Assembly: GCA_964304625.1 (NCBI GenBank)
Contig: OZ199839.1
Location: forward strand, 992,001 to 1,056,000
Length of the DNA stretch: 64,000 nt
Direction: 5' to 3'
From: Kudoa neothunni
Taxonomy: Eukaryota > Cnidaria
The notes beneath the pieces are model-generated. The model made no database searches. It was not told the origin of the DNA and was given only the letters and a program-made list of their open reading frames with translations. Position numbers and translations under genes: made by a program. This document shows positions 46,817-57,830 of this stretch, in pieces (position 1 is the first letter of the stretch; every line of letters begins with the position of its first letter).

Positions 46817-46826
46817 ACCAGGCCAT

Positions 46827-48303
46827 GCATTGTTTTGGTATGGTTAGTTTATATAGTTTATTTTTGACGATACATCATCCTACTAAAACTTTAAACATTA
46901 ATGTCTCTGATAGTTCAAATATAAATAATTTTTCCAAGATTGAACTTTTATCACAAAGTTTTTATTCAAGTCATATTATGTGAGATACTTATCTGATTTC
47001 ATGTGTATTACCTATATATTATTCCTTAATTAACGATTTTAATTCAGATTTCTATATATTTACCTTTTGATACTTTTGCGAAATTAAAGTTATATTTTTT
47101 GTGCATTTTCTCTATAATTGTTTCACTGATTCTACGTCTATCAATAGTTTTCAATAACTTTGTACTCTTTATTAAGTTTCATGTAATCATCTTCACTATT
47201 CTCTACTTTCAATTCTTCTACCTGTATATTCAAAAAAACATTAATTATAGTCCACTCCAGATATGTAAGGATAAATACTTAATTAAATAAAAAAAACAAT
47301 GAAAACATTATTTAATAGAGCTTTTATATTCAACTTTATATTAACATCTTGTATTATACAGGCATTTAAATTGTGGGTTATTATATTGGACTTTAATCAT
47401 AAAATTATAAAAAGTTATCAACGAATAAATCTTATACTAGCGAATGGTATTTCAAAACAACTAATGTTGATTTATTTTAGGAAAAAGATGCGATGGCTAC
47501 TCTAACTCTAAACATCACAATGATTCATCTGCGAAGAAAATTGCTAATGGACATTATAATTTCAAATAAACATTGTATAATATTGCAGGTTTAGTGAATT
47601 TAAAGTGTCTTATTGAATAAATAATAGAATTCATCATTTACATCGTGTTGGATTTGATATTCAATACAAAGATAACTCCGACAATTTATTCATTGTCTTA
47701 AACTCTATAATGAAGAAATATCCATGATATTGCAATAATGTTTCAATTTTTGCCAATTTCTAGCATGTCCAACTTTCCAAATAACTTAACTTAACTTAAG
47801 ATTTACACATTCTAAAATAAATACAAAAATAATCATTAAACAATCTATTCTTGGTTATCATACATATTTGAAAGTTAGATTGTTATTGGGCTTGTTAAGA
47901 TCAAAATGTTTTAATACCTTACTCGAAAAGAAGTTATTTGTGGAAGAAAACATGATACCTTTAAAAAAATGCTGCATAACATAAGAAACAGTTAAAAATA
48001 TATTTAACATGTTGCTTCGATGCAAAGTTTCTAAAATAATTATCAGAGAACTCAAAAACGTATGTATATATATATATATATTGTGTGTATAGTATACAAC
48101 AGTTGTTGCGTAGATGGATATTGCGCATTAATTTTAGTCGCCATTAAATTTAACAAAATCTCGGAATTAAAGAGTATTATCATTATTTGCTGATTTTAAT
48201 GTTAATAAAAGTTGAACTAATAGTCAATACTGAAAAACATGTACAAATCAGGATTACATGTTGTTATTTAAATCTGAATAGATTCATTGCTTTTAAACTA
48301 TAA
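46827..48303. other. AT-rich sequence upstream of the tRNA, no gene recognised
   Basis: Only short frames rich in Ile, Phe and Asn. A TA microsatellite with a short GT part lies at about 48062-48090. I see no coding similarity and no second tRNA. Confidence 0.5.
48062..48090. repeat. TA/TG microsatellite
   Basis: About nine TA units followed by TTGTGTGTAT. A simple repeat, likely variable in length. Confidence 0.85.
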
Positions 48304-49239
48304 CCAGCTGGAACTGCCCAGCGTTGCTTGGGGAAGATTTCACCTAGAGGCATTTTTTAATAGCATTCAAAAAATATATTGAAATCTCGAATTAACCCAT
48401 AGAAACAAAATAACTAAAGATTTTTAATCAACTTACTATAACGATTTGGATTATGTAATTTAAATTATTATAATTTCTGTGAAGGAAAGTATCAATCCCG
48501 ACGTCCATTTAAAAATAGAAAAAATAAAAGAGATAGAAGAAAACTTATGAAAATTAATCGTTATTGTTAAACAACCACAAATTGCATCGATTTCAACATA
48601 AACAATTTAAATAATTTGGTGAAATAAAAGTACAACCATCCGCATTGAATTTAATCACGTAAAGTAAAACTTAGCGGACAATTTAATGAAACCTATGAAC
48701 GCAGTATTTCCATTATAACGCTTCAATCAACGTAACTTTAACGTTCTCCACGAATTCGTTATTTATGAAACATATATAGATTTTTTACTACATTTAAAAC
48801 CATTAACAAAACTTTAAAATATACTTATCAAGTCATATACGTTAAAACTCCGCAAATAAGGAGTGTGTTTAAACAGACACCCAAATAGAAACGCCAACCT
48901 TTATATAAAAATAGAAAGATAGATAGATAGAAGCAGTTAATGAACATATGATGGAGCATATAAAGGAGATAGTAACTTCAACCGACCAAGTTGAACTCAT
49001 TTAATCCAAAAAACAAACTTTAAATCGACAAAATCACTATTTCATTAATACTTTTTGAAACTTTCGTAGTCCAAAAACAATTAAACGGTTTTTTTAAATA
49101 TCGCAAATTTATAAAAAAGTTTATATATGGCTCTCTATCTCTATAAGGAAAAAATTATCCGCACATGCGTACTTAGGGGCATATACACACACTGACACAA
49201 ACAAACATACCGACAGTCCTCTTTTATATATATAAAGGA
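48304..49239 (-). mobile_element. non-autonomous Helitron
   Basis: Read on the minus strand, the element begins TCCTTTATATATATAAAAG at 49239 after a host A. It continues with GACTGTCGGTATGTTTG, a start seen in many animal Helitrons. It ends at 48304 with CTGG (CTRR) before a host T. Just before that end, CCCAAGCAACGCTGGG (about 48315-48331) is the expected hairpin with a GC-rich stem. Insertion between A and T fits Helitron integration. The 936 bp hold no Rep or helicase sequence, so movement would need another element's enzyme. A GATA tract sits at 48918-48930. Confidence 0.75.
48918..48930. repeat. short GATA microsatellite
   Basis: Three tandem GATA units within the non-autonomous Helitron. 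Short tetranucleotide repeats inside Helitrons are common. Confidence 0.7.
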
Positions 49240-50309
49240 TTAAAAATTAATATTTTTAAGCCCATTGTTAAAAAATTGAAATGAATATAAATGTAAACGA
49301 TTACGTAGATCATTTGCTTTTTTTACCCAACCGAACCTTGGTAAATTTAAAAGAAAAATTTATCGCAATTAATTCCGAAGGAACACCTTTCTAGATACAC
49401 AAACATGATCGAATTTGCCTTTAATTCTCAACTTTTAAGTTATAATAAATCTAACAAGATGGTTGTATCTTCATTGATCAGTTACAACATAGAAAACATG
49501 TCAAGTTATAGAATTATAGAATCTGCTTTTTATTCTTATAAGAAAGATTAATCTATTTGAAATGAAAGTGACCACATCACGCATGTATTAAACACAGAGA
49601 AACTGAACAATACTATCTTAGAAATACGCTAACACATTATAACTTAAGACCCAAATGAATTGAATGATTTCTATCCCATTGATGGATAGGATATCTAAAA
49701 TTGTAAAATATGCATAGAAATGTACTTTTATAACAATATTCCAATAAATAAATGTTAATTAGTAGTTTTCAAAAAATAATTGTGTTTTATATTTCATACG
49801 AGCGTGATTAGATAGATATTGCGCAATAACCGTTGTTGATTATATTCGATAATATTTGATAACAAGAAATGTTCACATCTCATCTCAGAAATTCCAACAC
49901 GGCAACAACTTTAATCTCGAATTATATGTTTTATTAAAATTTGATTATGCCTCAAATTTTAAGGGAAATGCCACAACTCTTGTAAATGTGATGTTAATAG
50001 TTTTATTTCAAAATAAAGTTACTCAAAAAGGGCACACATAACATTTTTTAAACATTCTATATCATAATTAACAGATACTCTTTGTGTAGAGCGAGTAAAA
50101 GTTCATTTCAATTGATTATCAATCCGAACTAAACAAACGTCAATATTATATAGGTACTTTTCAATAAGTTATTTAAGTAGACTTCTAATAAAGATACTGA
50201 ATAGATGAGTATTTTTAAGTGAATTACCGATTTTTTATAATAATACCATCCTTTCAAATGCAAACTAAAAGCTGTATTTAAAACTTTATATAAACAGTAG
50301 ATTAATATG
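49240..50309. other. no gene recognised
   Basis: AT-rich spacer between the Helitron and a piggyBac fossil. It may include the eroded N-terminal part of that fossil, but I could not follow it. Confidence 0.4.
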
Positions 50310-51050
50310 GACTATTTGGAGATGTATGCATTGATGAGCAGCTAGTTTCTTTCAGAGGCCGTTGCCCCTTTAGGCAATACATGCCCAGCAAATCAGCCAA
50401 ATATGGCATTAAGTTTTTTCTCGCAGTTCATCCTAGATCACCCTATATATATATAATATCGATGTCTATTTGGGAAATCAGAACCAACTAAATAAAAAGG
50501 CAACAAACGTCGGAAAAAAGTAGTATTCAAGTTATCTAGCCTAGTGCATGGTTCCGATCGAAATTTGGTTTGTGATAACTTTTTCACGTCTGTGCAACTG
50601 ACTAACGAACTGCTAAGAAAAAACTAACCTTACTTGGGACATTTAGATCTAATAAACAAGAAATTCCACCATATTCAAATATTTAAGACCAGTGAAAAAT
50701 ACCCCCTTCAATTCTTCTCCTTTTGTGTTTGGTGGTAGAAACATGATTTAAAGGTATTGCCCAAGAGAAAAAAACCTGCGTACATGTTGTGCACCTCTGC
50801 AACTAATACCCACGTTTCCGAAGAAGAGCCCAACAAATCTGATGTAATAGTTCGTTATAACTCTGCAAAGGGGGAGTTGAGACTGTTTCTTGATTATTTG
50901 CATCGGTAAGTGTGAGAAGATTTATTAGACGCTGTCCCCTGATTGTATTCTTCAACATGGTTGATATTTGATTGATAAGTGGGTTTTCTATTTATAAAGA
51001 AATATTTAATCAAGCCGGCATAATGTGAATAACGCTCCAACAAATTCGAT
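50310..51050 (+). mobile_element. piggyBac transposon fossil 3 (5'-truncated)
   Basis: The plus strand shows the catalytic core and C-terminal part of a piggyBac transposase in shifting frames. CIDEQLVSFRGRCPFRQYMP and KSAKYGIKFFLAVHPRSP (about 50325-50440) carry the first catalytic Asp context. LVCDNFFTSVQLTNELL follows (about 50560-50620), then FRSNKQEIPPY, KGGVE (about 50870), and RCPLIVFFNMVDI with FSIYKEIFNQAGI (about 50930-51025). No termini found. Inactive because of many stops. Confidence 0.8.
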
Positions 51051-51183
51051 TCGTAGGTGTCAATTTTGTGCAAGAAAAAAAAGATCTTAAAACGTCATAG
51101 TTTCAACGCTTACGCGTAATGTTGTAGAAAACATTCTAAAACAATTTTCTTGAATCATTATGATAATTTCTTTGTTGGTTAAC

Positions 51184-51223
51184 CCATTCGCGTCCAGTGT
51201 GCATTTGAATGCATATAAAAACA
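51184..51223 (+). repeat. piggyBac terminal motif, copy 1
   Basis: CCATTCGCGTCCAGTGTGCA, then TTTGAATGCATAT. A related stretch in the same orientation lies at 52579-52615. Confidence 0.7.
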
Positions 51224-52578
51224 CAATATTTTAATACACTTAACTACTGTTTCATACAACACATTTGATGTATCATAAGCAATACTTAATTGTCTTCACT
51301 ACTTTAAGAAAATATTAAGTTTTTCATCTATATATTGAGCATGCTCCAAATATGAAAGATTACACACACAAAATTAATCAATGTCAATTTTAAAAATTAA
51401 TTTGAATTGTTCTTAACAAATAACAAAATATATAAAAGTATTTTGGTAACAAGTTATAAGAATCAATAGTTATTCTGCCTGACGCTGATATTTCAGAAAA
51501 CCATAATGAGGCTACAGACGAAAAAAGAATACAGCTCGAATACCAAATTTATTCGGAATATATAGAAACCAACTTTCGATGAAAATGCTAATTATGAGAA
51601 TTCAGAGTGTTATTTTGAAGAAAGAAATGGACTTTTTAATCCTATCGATTATTTCAAACAAACCTTTATTCCAGACAGTCAAATTCATGTTTCAAAACTG
51701 ATAGTGATGAAATAGAAAAGTTTATTGGAGTTCTCATCTTAATGGGTATAGATATAGTAAGGAAGCCTAGATATCGTTGTTATTGACAACAATGTTTGGA
51801 CTACTTAAGATCAAATTGCTTAAAGATTCAACCCCAATGGAATTTACCTGTAGATGAATGAACAGATGATACCATTTAAAGTTAGATGCTGTTCAAATCA
51901 ATATATGCCTAGAAAACCAACCAAATGGGGATTTAAAATGTTAACTTGAGGATATTTTATTGGGGAATAAATACAGCTATGGTGAACTTTTAGCTATTGT
52001 ACAAGAGAAATAAAAGAGAGTAAAATATTTTATTTACTGAATTTCGCCTATTCAGTATGTGAGACTTTAATAATTATTAAAAAAGGAAACAAACGTAAAG
52101 TTAAAGCGCGGGAGACCACCATTATCGATAGAGAATGAACCGGAAAATTGTGTATTCCTCTCTGTCTTATGATATCCGATTCGGCAATGTTGGGCCTTAC
52201 CCAAAGTCACGCAAATCAAATGCATTAATGCAAAGCGAGTTGTTTCCAAGTTAAAGAAAGGAATTGTTTCTGCGAATTTCATCAAAAATTATATTAATTA
52301 GATTGAACTATTCAGTATGTTTCGTTATATTGTGTGTATTTTCTTGCAAATTATGATGTCATTTTGTCTTCTAACCTTAGTGAAATTAAATAAACCGAAC
52401 CAATACGTGTTAAAAAATAAATTTATAATAAAAAATTTGCATTACGTTGACATCATAAATCTATTTATATTATTATTAAGAAAAATGAAATAAATTTTGA
52501 AATTTAAAATAATTATTCATTAAATCTAATATTAGAATAGTTACTTTGAATCTTTTATTCATTTTCAACTTTTTTTAC

Positions 52579-52615
52579 CATTTAGTCCCAGTATACATTT
52601 AAATGCACATGAACA
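52579..52615 (+). repeat. piggyBac subterminal motif, copy 2 (direct)
   Basis: CCATTTAGTCCCAGTATACA, then TTTAAATGCACAT. It resembles the 5' terminal motif at 51184-51223 but is direct, not inverted, and about 120 bp inside the 3' end. Confidence 0.65.
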
Positions 52616-52741
52616 AAATTTAAAAAATCTTCATAACAAAATTATTTTTTCAAATTAAAATTTTTAATTTTTACTAATTAATATCCCCTTAACAATATAT
52701 ATTATTTATGAAAAATAAAACATAGAAAGTGAAAGGGTTAA

Positions 52742-53724
52742 TATCTTGCCTCATTTATATCGAGATAGAATTAATTAAACATTTTGACCACTAAAAATAT
52801 TGTAATTAAGAATTAATAAAATTTTAACCGCGCACACGCAGTTAATTGAAGTTAGCAATTTTGCTTAAAATTCGAATAAAAGTTAAATAAATAATTTATT
52901 GATCAACGATATTATTTATCATCCCGACATTGTAAAATTATCCTTGAAAGGTAGACACCTTTCAAAAATTGACACTTATGAAAGAATGCGGGTGCCATAT
53001 CAGTAAAACATCCATTACAGAATCAAATAATTATCGAATATTACGCGAATTTTCAGTAAACTTGTTGATCAAAAACATGGGAAAAAATTCCATTAAATAT
53101 TTATTAATGTCTATTATTTATACAAAAAAAGATTTTTGCATTAAATTCACATTCTACTATATAATAGACCCTTCATTGTTAACTCTATTTTAATAAATAT
53201 ATTAATTAACAAAAATAGAACTTTCATATAGCAAAATTATTTCGATCATTATAAAATCGTTTTTCACTTTAAAAAAAAACATTTAAAGTATATATTTTAA
53301 AACAAAGCCGCAACACAACTAATTAATATAATACATACTTTAATAAAATTGAGGATATTTGATAAATAATTTAAATTACCTTTATATTCCCACATTTTTC
53401 TTTTGTAACGAGAATTTTAAATCCTTTTTAATCTGCTCACTAAAATGAAAAATGGGAACGAACGAGTTCAAATATTTGTTTGTACGATTGGATTATCCAT
53501 TAAAACAAGATGGGATCCGCGAGGAAGAAAGGTTAAGAAACATTGTTCCAAATAAAGAAAATAAATTTTAATATAAAGCAACTACGATCCTTATTTTTTA
53601 CATTTGCGTCAAAGACGTTTATACCACCTTTAGAAGCTAAGCTTTCACGCAAAAGTGCTTCCTTGAATCATAATGCAATTTCGAAACGTCCGCGACTTCA
53701 TTATGAAAGAAATCTTCATCGTTC
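52742..53724. other. no gene recognised
   Basis: AT-rich spacer. Two short plus-strand frames (52969-53193 and 53543-53728) have no recognisable content. Confidence 0.45.
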
Positions 53725-54433
53725 TTAACCCTCCAAAGAATAATTAAAACCAACATTACTATTAGTGCACTCTTTAAAATTTCTCAATTTTTTATCTATT
53801 TTCCTAAATATTTGTACAGTATATAATAATAAAATTATGGGGAAAATGATCATACGAAGAATGATACTTCGAGTTCATTGTTTTAGTTGATAAGTTGAAG
53901 ACTATGTATTGCTCACGAAACAAAAAGTTTATATAAATTTTTAAAAATCTGATCCGAATTATCTAATTATTTGAACAATTCTTACATGTTTTCGATAAAT
54001 GAACTGAGCAATAATATTTAATGCAACATTAGTCTGGGTCCCTAAAAATGGATTAACTGAGAGTGTAAGTGTATTTTTTAAATGATTTTAAAGGGATTCT
54101 TCAACTCAAAATATTTGTGTAACCTGAAAAAGGCAGGGTTTCGTGCTAGTTTAGATTAAAAAAGCTGAAAAAATATTACGGTCTAAGTGAAAATAAACAA
54201 TAATTGTTATTTTCGGTTATGTATTAAATTATTTATTATAGACATTAAGTTAGTCATTAAACAATGGCTTACATTTTATGGTCATGCCCTAACAGCTCAC
54301 GAATAATTACAAAAAAGATTTAACAGGTAACAATTTTTAGAATTAGTTTATCAAATAATAATCTGGGGTCAAATTGACCCCAAAAGACCTCCGGAGATTG
54401 TTTTTTAGCCACTTTAGAACTTTAGAAGGTTAA
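53725..54433. mobile_element. possible piggyBac-type MITE
   Basis: TTAA at 53725-53728 is followed by CCCTCCAAAGAA; TTAA at 54430-54433 is preceded by a sequence whose reverse complement starts CCTTCTAAAGTT (8 of 12 bases match). A near-perfect palindrome, TGGGGTCAAATTGACCCCA, lies near the right end (54364-54382), as in some piggyBac-like termini. The 709 bp have no coding similarity. The TIR match is short, so the two ends could be unrelated. Confidence 0.4.
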
Positions 54434-57072
54434 TAACTAATTCAGGAAAATTTATAGAAAAAGAAACCACAATGCAGGTAGATCTTTAGATATTCTACAA
54501 TAATCAAATTCTATATGTATAATTTTCGGATATGATATATTCAAAGAAGGTCGATAATTAGGACAAAATTAAATTGTAAAAGTTATTGTGGTTTAAAAAA
54601 AATTAACCTTTTTAAATGAGATATTCCAATATACAATGACTTTATGCAACAAAAAGGTGTTCACGCGAATAGGATAATAACATATGAAGCGCTTTTCAAG
54701 CGATAGACAGGATTAAGACTAACAAAATGGAACAATGCATTCAAAATTATTTAATAGATTTCATTTTCCATTGAATAAAAATAATAATTAATTTTTTTAT
54801 GATAATTTAATTAATTTTTTTGTTACGAAGAATATGCATGTTTTATACGAGCGTGTACATAAATTACTCATACAAGTTCATCTTAACGTTTCCTTCATAT
54901 GTTTTAAAAAATAATTAACGATTTGGCCTCATTTATAAGGTTTTAACACAGAAACGCTTTAATAAAGGATTGATGTTTAAGGGGATTAGGTGGGTAAATA
55001 CATGCGAACGTAATTTATATGTGCATTACAACAATGAAATACAACATTACTTTTATATCTTGAATCAATGGGAAAATTGACGTTTATCATCCATACATTA
55101 CTTTGATATCCCTTTTTAGTGTATCTAAATAAATTGTCAACAAAAAAAGGCAACAACGACTTTTTATATTATAACCATCGAAACATTCTAATGGTTTTTT
55201 AATGCAACAGAATAAATATGACTTAATGTAATATAGTTTTTTAGTTTAATAAACAAAAAATTACGTAGCCAATAAGGTATAGATGCAGTTGTGAACAAAT
55301 AGTCAATTTATCTTCGAGAATTAGCAATTTCGCACACTGCCATATACGCACTATATTTCTCTATCATTTAAACCATAACTCTTAAACGTAAGTCATTAGG
55401 TGCTTTATTTTTAAAATTAAAACTTCAGCGTGCGCCTTTCCATTATCAATCCACGTGGCAACGTAATTTTCGTATCAAAGCATGTTGAAGTTATCCGCTG
55501 GCTAATCCTAGAGCTTAAATCTTGATCTGTGTTAATTTCCCCCCTTTATATTTAATCCTAAATATTATATGCTCATGAGATACACTATTTGAATCAAAAC
55601 AACTTCAATTCATAGGTTGAATACATCGTTCACTTTCTAGATTGCGCTATTGTCAATTATTTCTATCCCTTCATTACATTCCTAGAAGGCATCAATAATG
55701 TAATACAGTCAGTGATCGATTTTACGCATCTTTTAAAAATCAACACAATTCGAATAATCAAATGTACAATTAATATATATTTTTTTAATGTTTATATTAA
55801 AAAATTGGATTTAAATAATATAAGGTTGAGAAATTTCAATATTGTTAATCACGTGACAGTTCGCTTTTAAGCACTTTTTTCGGAAGGTTAATGAAAAAAA
55901 TAGATAAATATTGGGCTGATGTTTACAAAAGAACAGTAGATAATTCCTTGATCTTCATGCAGCCGCCGGGATTAAAACGCTCATTATACGATTCATTCGA
56001 TAATCTTAATGTTCGATAATTTATGCTGTTGGCGTTTCTTAATAGATTAAGTTATACATACTCCAGTAGAATACATTTAATTGTAAGTGTTTATGAAAAT
56101 TAAAAAATTACATAAGTAAATTTCAAAAATGACTTGTGACGTGGGATTAACCCGCATTATCGGAATCAAACTCATTAAAGCGCTTGTGCTATGACATTTT
56201 TCTTTTTAGCTTTTATCTATAAATATTTTTTAACATTTGTTTTGTTATTATGTGTGTTGAAATACTACAGTAGGTGACCGATTTTCGGTAACTTCGGACT
56301 TTGTTCCATTAGAATATTGTTTTAATATTTAAAAATGGGGGTTTTCACATTATTATCGCTTAACTGATTTCCCGTAACTTTTCAGCTTTAGGTGGATTTA
56401 GTGGTGTGCCTTTTTTTACATTTGTAATGTCTGAAAAAGTTAAAAATAGGGAAATAATAAAACTAAAATAAAAATCTATTATTTTTTTAAAGTATACTAA
56501 ACAGGAGTGCATAAATACTACTTTTAGTAAATTTAAGCTCCTTTCTATTTCTACTCTTGATATCATCCTGATTAGGAAGAAAGATATAGTTTTATCTTAT
56601 AAACTGGCTTGGCTTCTTCGGAGAGAAATAATTTTAAACAGTGTTCAAATCACGACATCGATACTATGGTAATGACTGTGAATTATTTGAGATAAAAAAT
56701 TGAACCTAAACGTAGTAATGACCCATGATTGATTTCTTTGTTTTAAATCACGATTTAATTTAAAAATATCATTATCTACGACGATGCTGCTGCTGCTGCT
56801 GTTTATGTTGACTAAAGTTTTGTAGAAAATTGGTAATCTAAAGGTAGTGGCTATTACCACGGGAATCAATTTCTCTGCAATTGTTATCTCTATTAAATAA
56901 CTAATTTCACATTACTATTATTTATATTTTTCTCTACTAAATTATAGAATTAGGTAACAATTGAGAATATCTTTTTTTACATATTTATATTGTTTATTTT
57001 ATTGATCGCATTCCATAATTAAATGAAAGATTTATTTATCTTAGTTTAAAATACAATCAAAATTGTATTGTA
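54434..57072. other. AT-rich sequence, no gene recognised
   Basis: About 2.6 kb without a supportable gene. A short GCT run lies at about 56783-56802 (within a minus-strand frame that would read Ser). No termini or tandem arrays noted. Confidence 0.5.
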
Positions 57073-57830
57073 TCATTTTCTATCAATAATAAGGTTAAAG
57101 TTGAAGAATTTTGTGTGGATTATATTGAAGGCAAATGGATTTAAATGATTAAAATACGCGTTTAGAACTTCATTTGAGGTATCAAAATTAACTGGGTTCA
57201 GTAATATTTTGGTTATATTGTATTTCCTTTCTATTCCCATTGATTTGAGAGCGTCAAAGAAATAACGGAAAAAATCATTAAGATTTGAAAATTTCTTTAT
57301 TTTCTGTTTTAATTGACCATTAATGGCTTCTAATCTATTATTGGTCAAGTTTCCATAGGAACGATATGCTACACTTAATCCTATGACCCCTTCATCAGCG
57401 ATTGTTTCCTTATTGGATTTAAAATAGTTAGTAAACTTATCGCTGCTTTGTTGAAAAAGATTATTGCACAGTTTATCGAATTCCTGTTTATTTTTCGAAT
57501 AGATAATTTTATTGAGTTTCAAGCAATTGGCCCCGTTTCTCTTGAGTGATACCATATTTCGACATAGTTATTTCACGTCTAAAACTTTGGGAAACATAAA
57601 ATATGAAAATCATTAGATTGGAGTGTGGTGCTTGTCAGTAATGATCGTTCGGACATTTTGAGTCATGTTCGGCATCATTTTTATTAGTTGAGAAATATAC
57701 CACTTAATTGACTCCGCCGTTTCATCGTACAAGACGCAGTCGCTAGTTATGTAGGTTTCACCAACCGAGTCTTTTGCAACAGACAGATACAATGGCGCAC
57801 TAATAAACAAATGAAACAACGAAATAGAGA
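57073..57830 (-). pseudogene. MULE/ZSWIM-like transposase-derived fragment
   Basis: The minus strand carries an RNase H-like transposase core of the type found in MULE elements and in ZSWIM1/3 proteins. PLYLSVAKDSVGET, DETAESIKWYISQL and VRTIITDKHH (57819-57613) match the region around the second acidic residue. A short stretch in another frame reads FRREITMSKYGITQEKRGQL (about 57590-57520). An open frame from 57555 to 57073 then contains LTNNRLEAINGQLKQKIKKF and FFRYFFDALKSMGIE, typical of this family. The pieces are separated by frame changes near 57556-57613; a small intron cannot be excluded. The SWIM domain (CXCXnCXH) is not seen. A decayed transposon is likelier than a host gene. Confidence 0.65.

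Larger units (their letters stand above)
46751..46823 (-). tRNA. tRNA-Lys(UUU), target of the LINE array
   Basis: 73 nt. The acceptor stem GCCTGGT pairs perfectly with ACCAGGC, followed by discriminator G. The D arm is GCTC/GAGC. The anticodon stem CGAGA/TCTTG has one G-T pair, with the loop CTTTTAA (anticodon TTT). The variable loop is AGGCC, the T loop TTCGAGC. The T stem ATGGG/CCCCT has one T-C mismatch (50-64); that T makes the ATG used by the elements. No intron, and CCA is not encoded. The T-stem mismatch leaves some doubt about function. Confidence 0.9.
51179..52741 (+). mobile_element. piggyBac fossil 4 with both TTAA ends, internally deleted
   Basis: TTAA at 51179-51182 is followed by CCCATTCGCGTCC, and TTAA at 52738-52741 is preceded by GAAAGTGAAAGGG. 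The terminal repeats agree at most of the first dozen bases. Inside, on the plus strand, are PDADISENHNEATDE (about 51478-51525), FNPIDYFKQTFIPDSQIHVS, DEQMIPFK and YMPRKPTKWGFK (about 51860-51935). A large deletion then joins the core to the C-terminal end KRGRPPLSIENEP (about 52100-52140) and a Cys-poor trace of the terminal zinc domain (NCFCEFH). At 1563 bp it is well short of a typical autonomous piggyBac. Confidence 0.8.

Noticed and set aside
14737-46823. Regularly spaced identical repeats read as a CRISPR-like array
   Set aside because: The spacers are 5.7-6.4 kb retrotransposons and the genome is eukaryotic.
47099-47505. Two short plus-strand frames right of the tRNA
   Set aside because: Ile/Phe-rich chance frames in AT-rich DNA with no motif.
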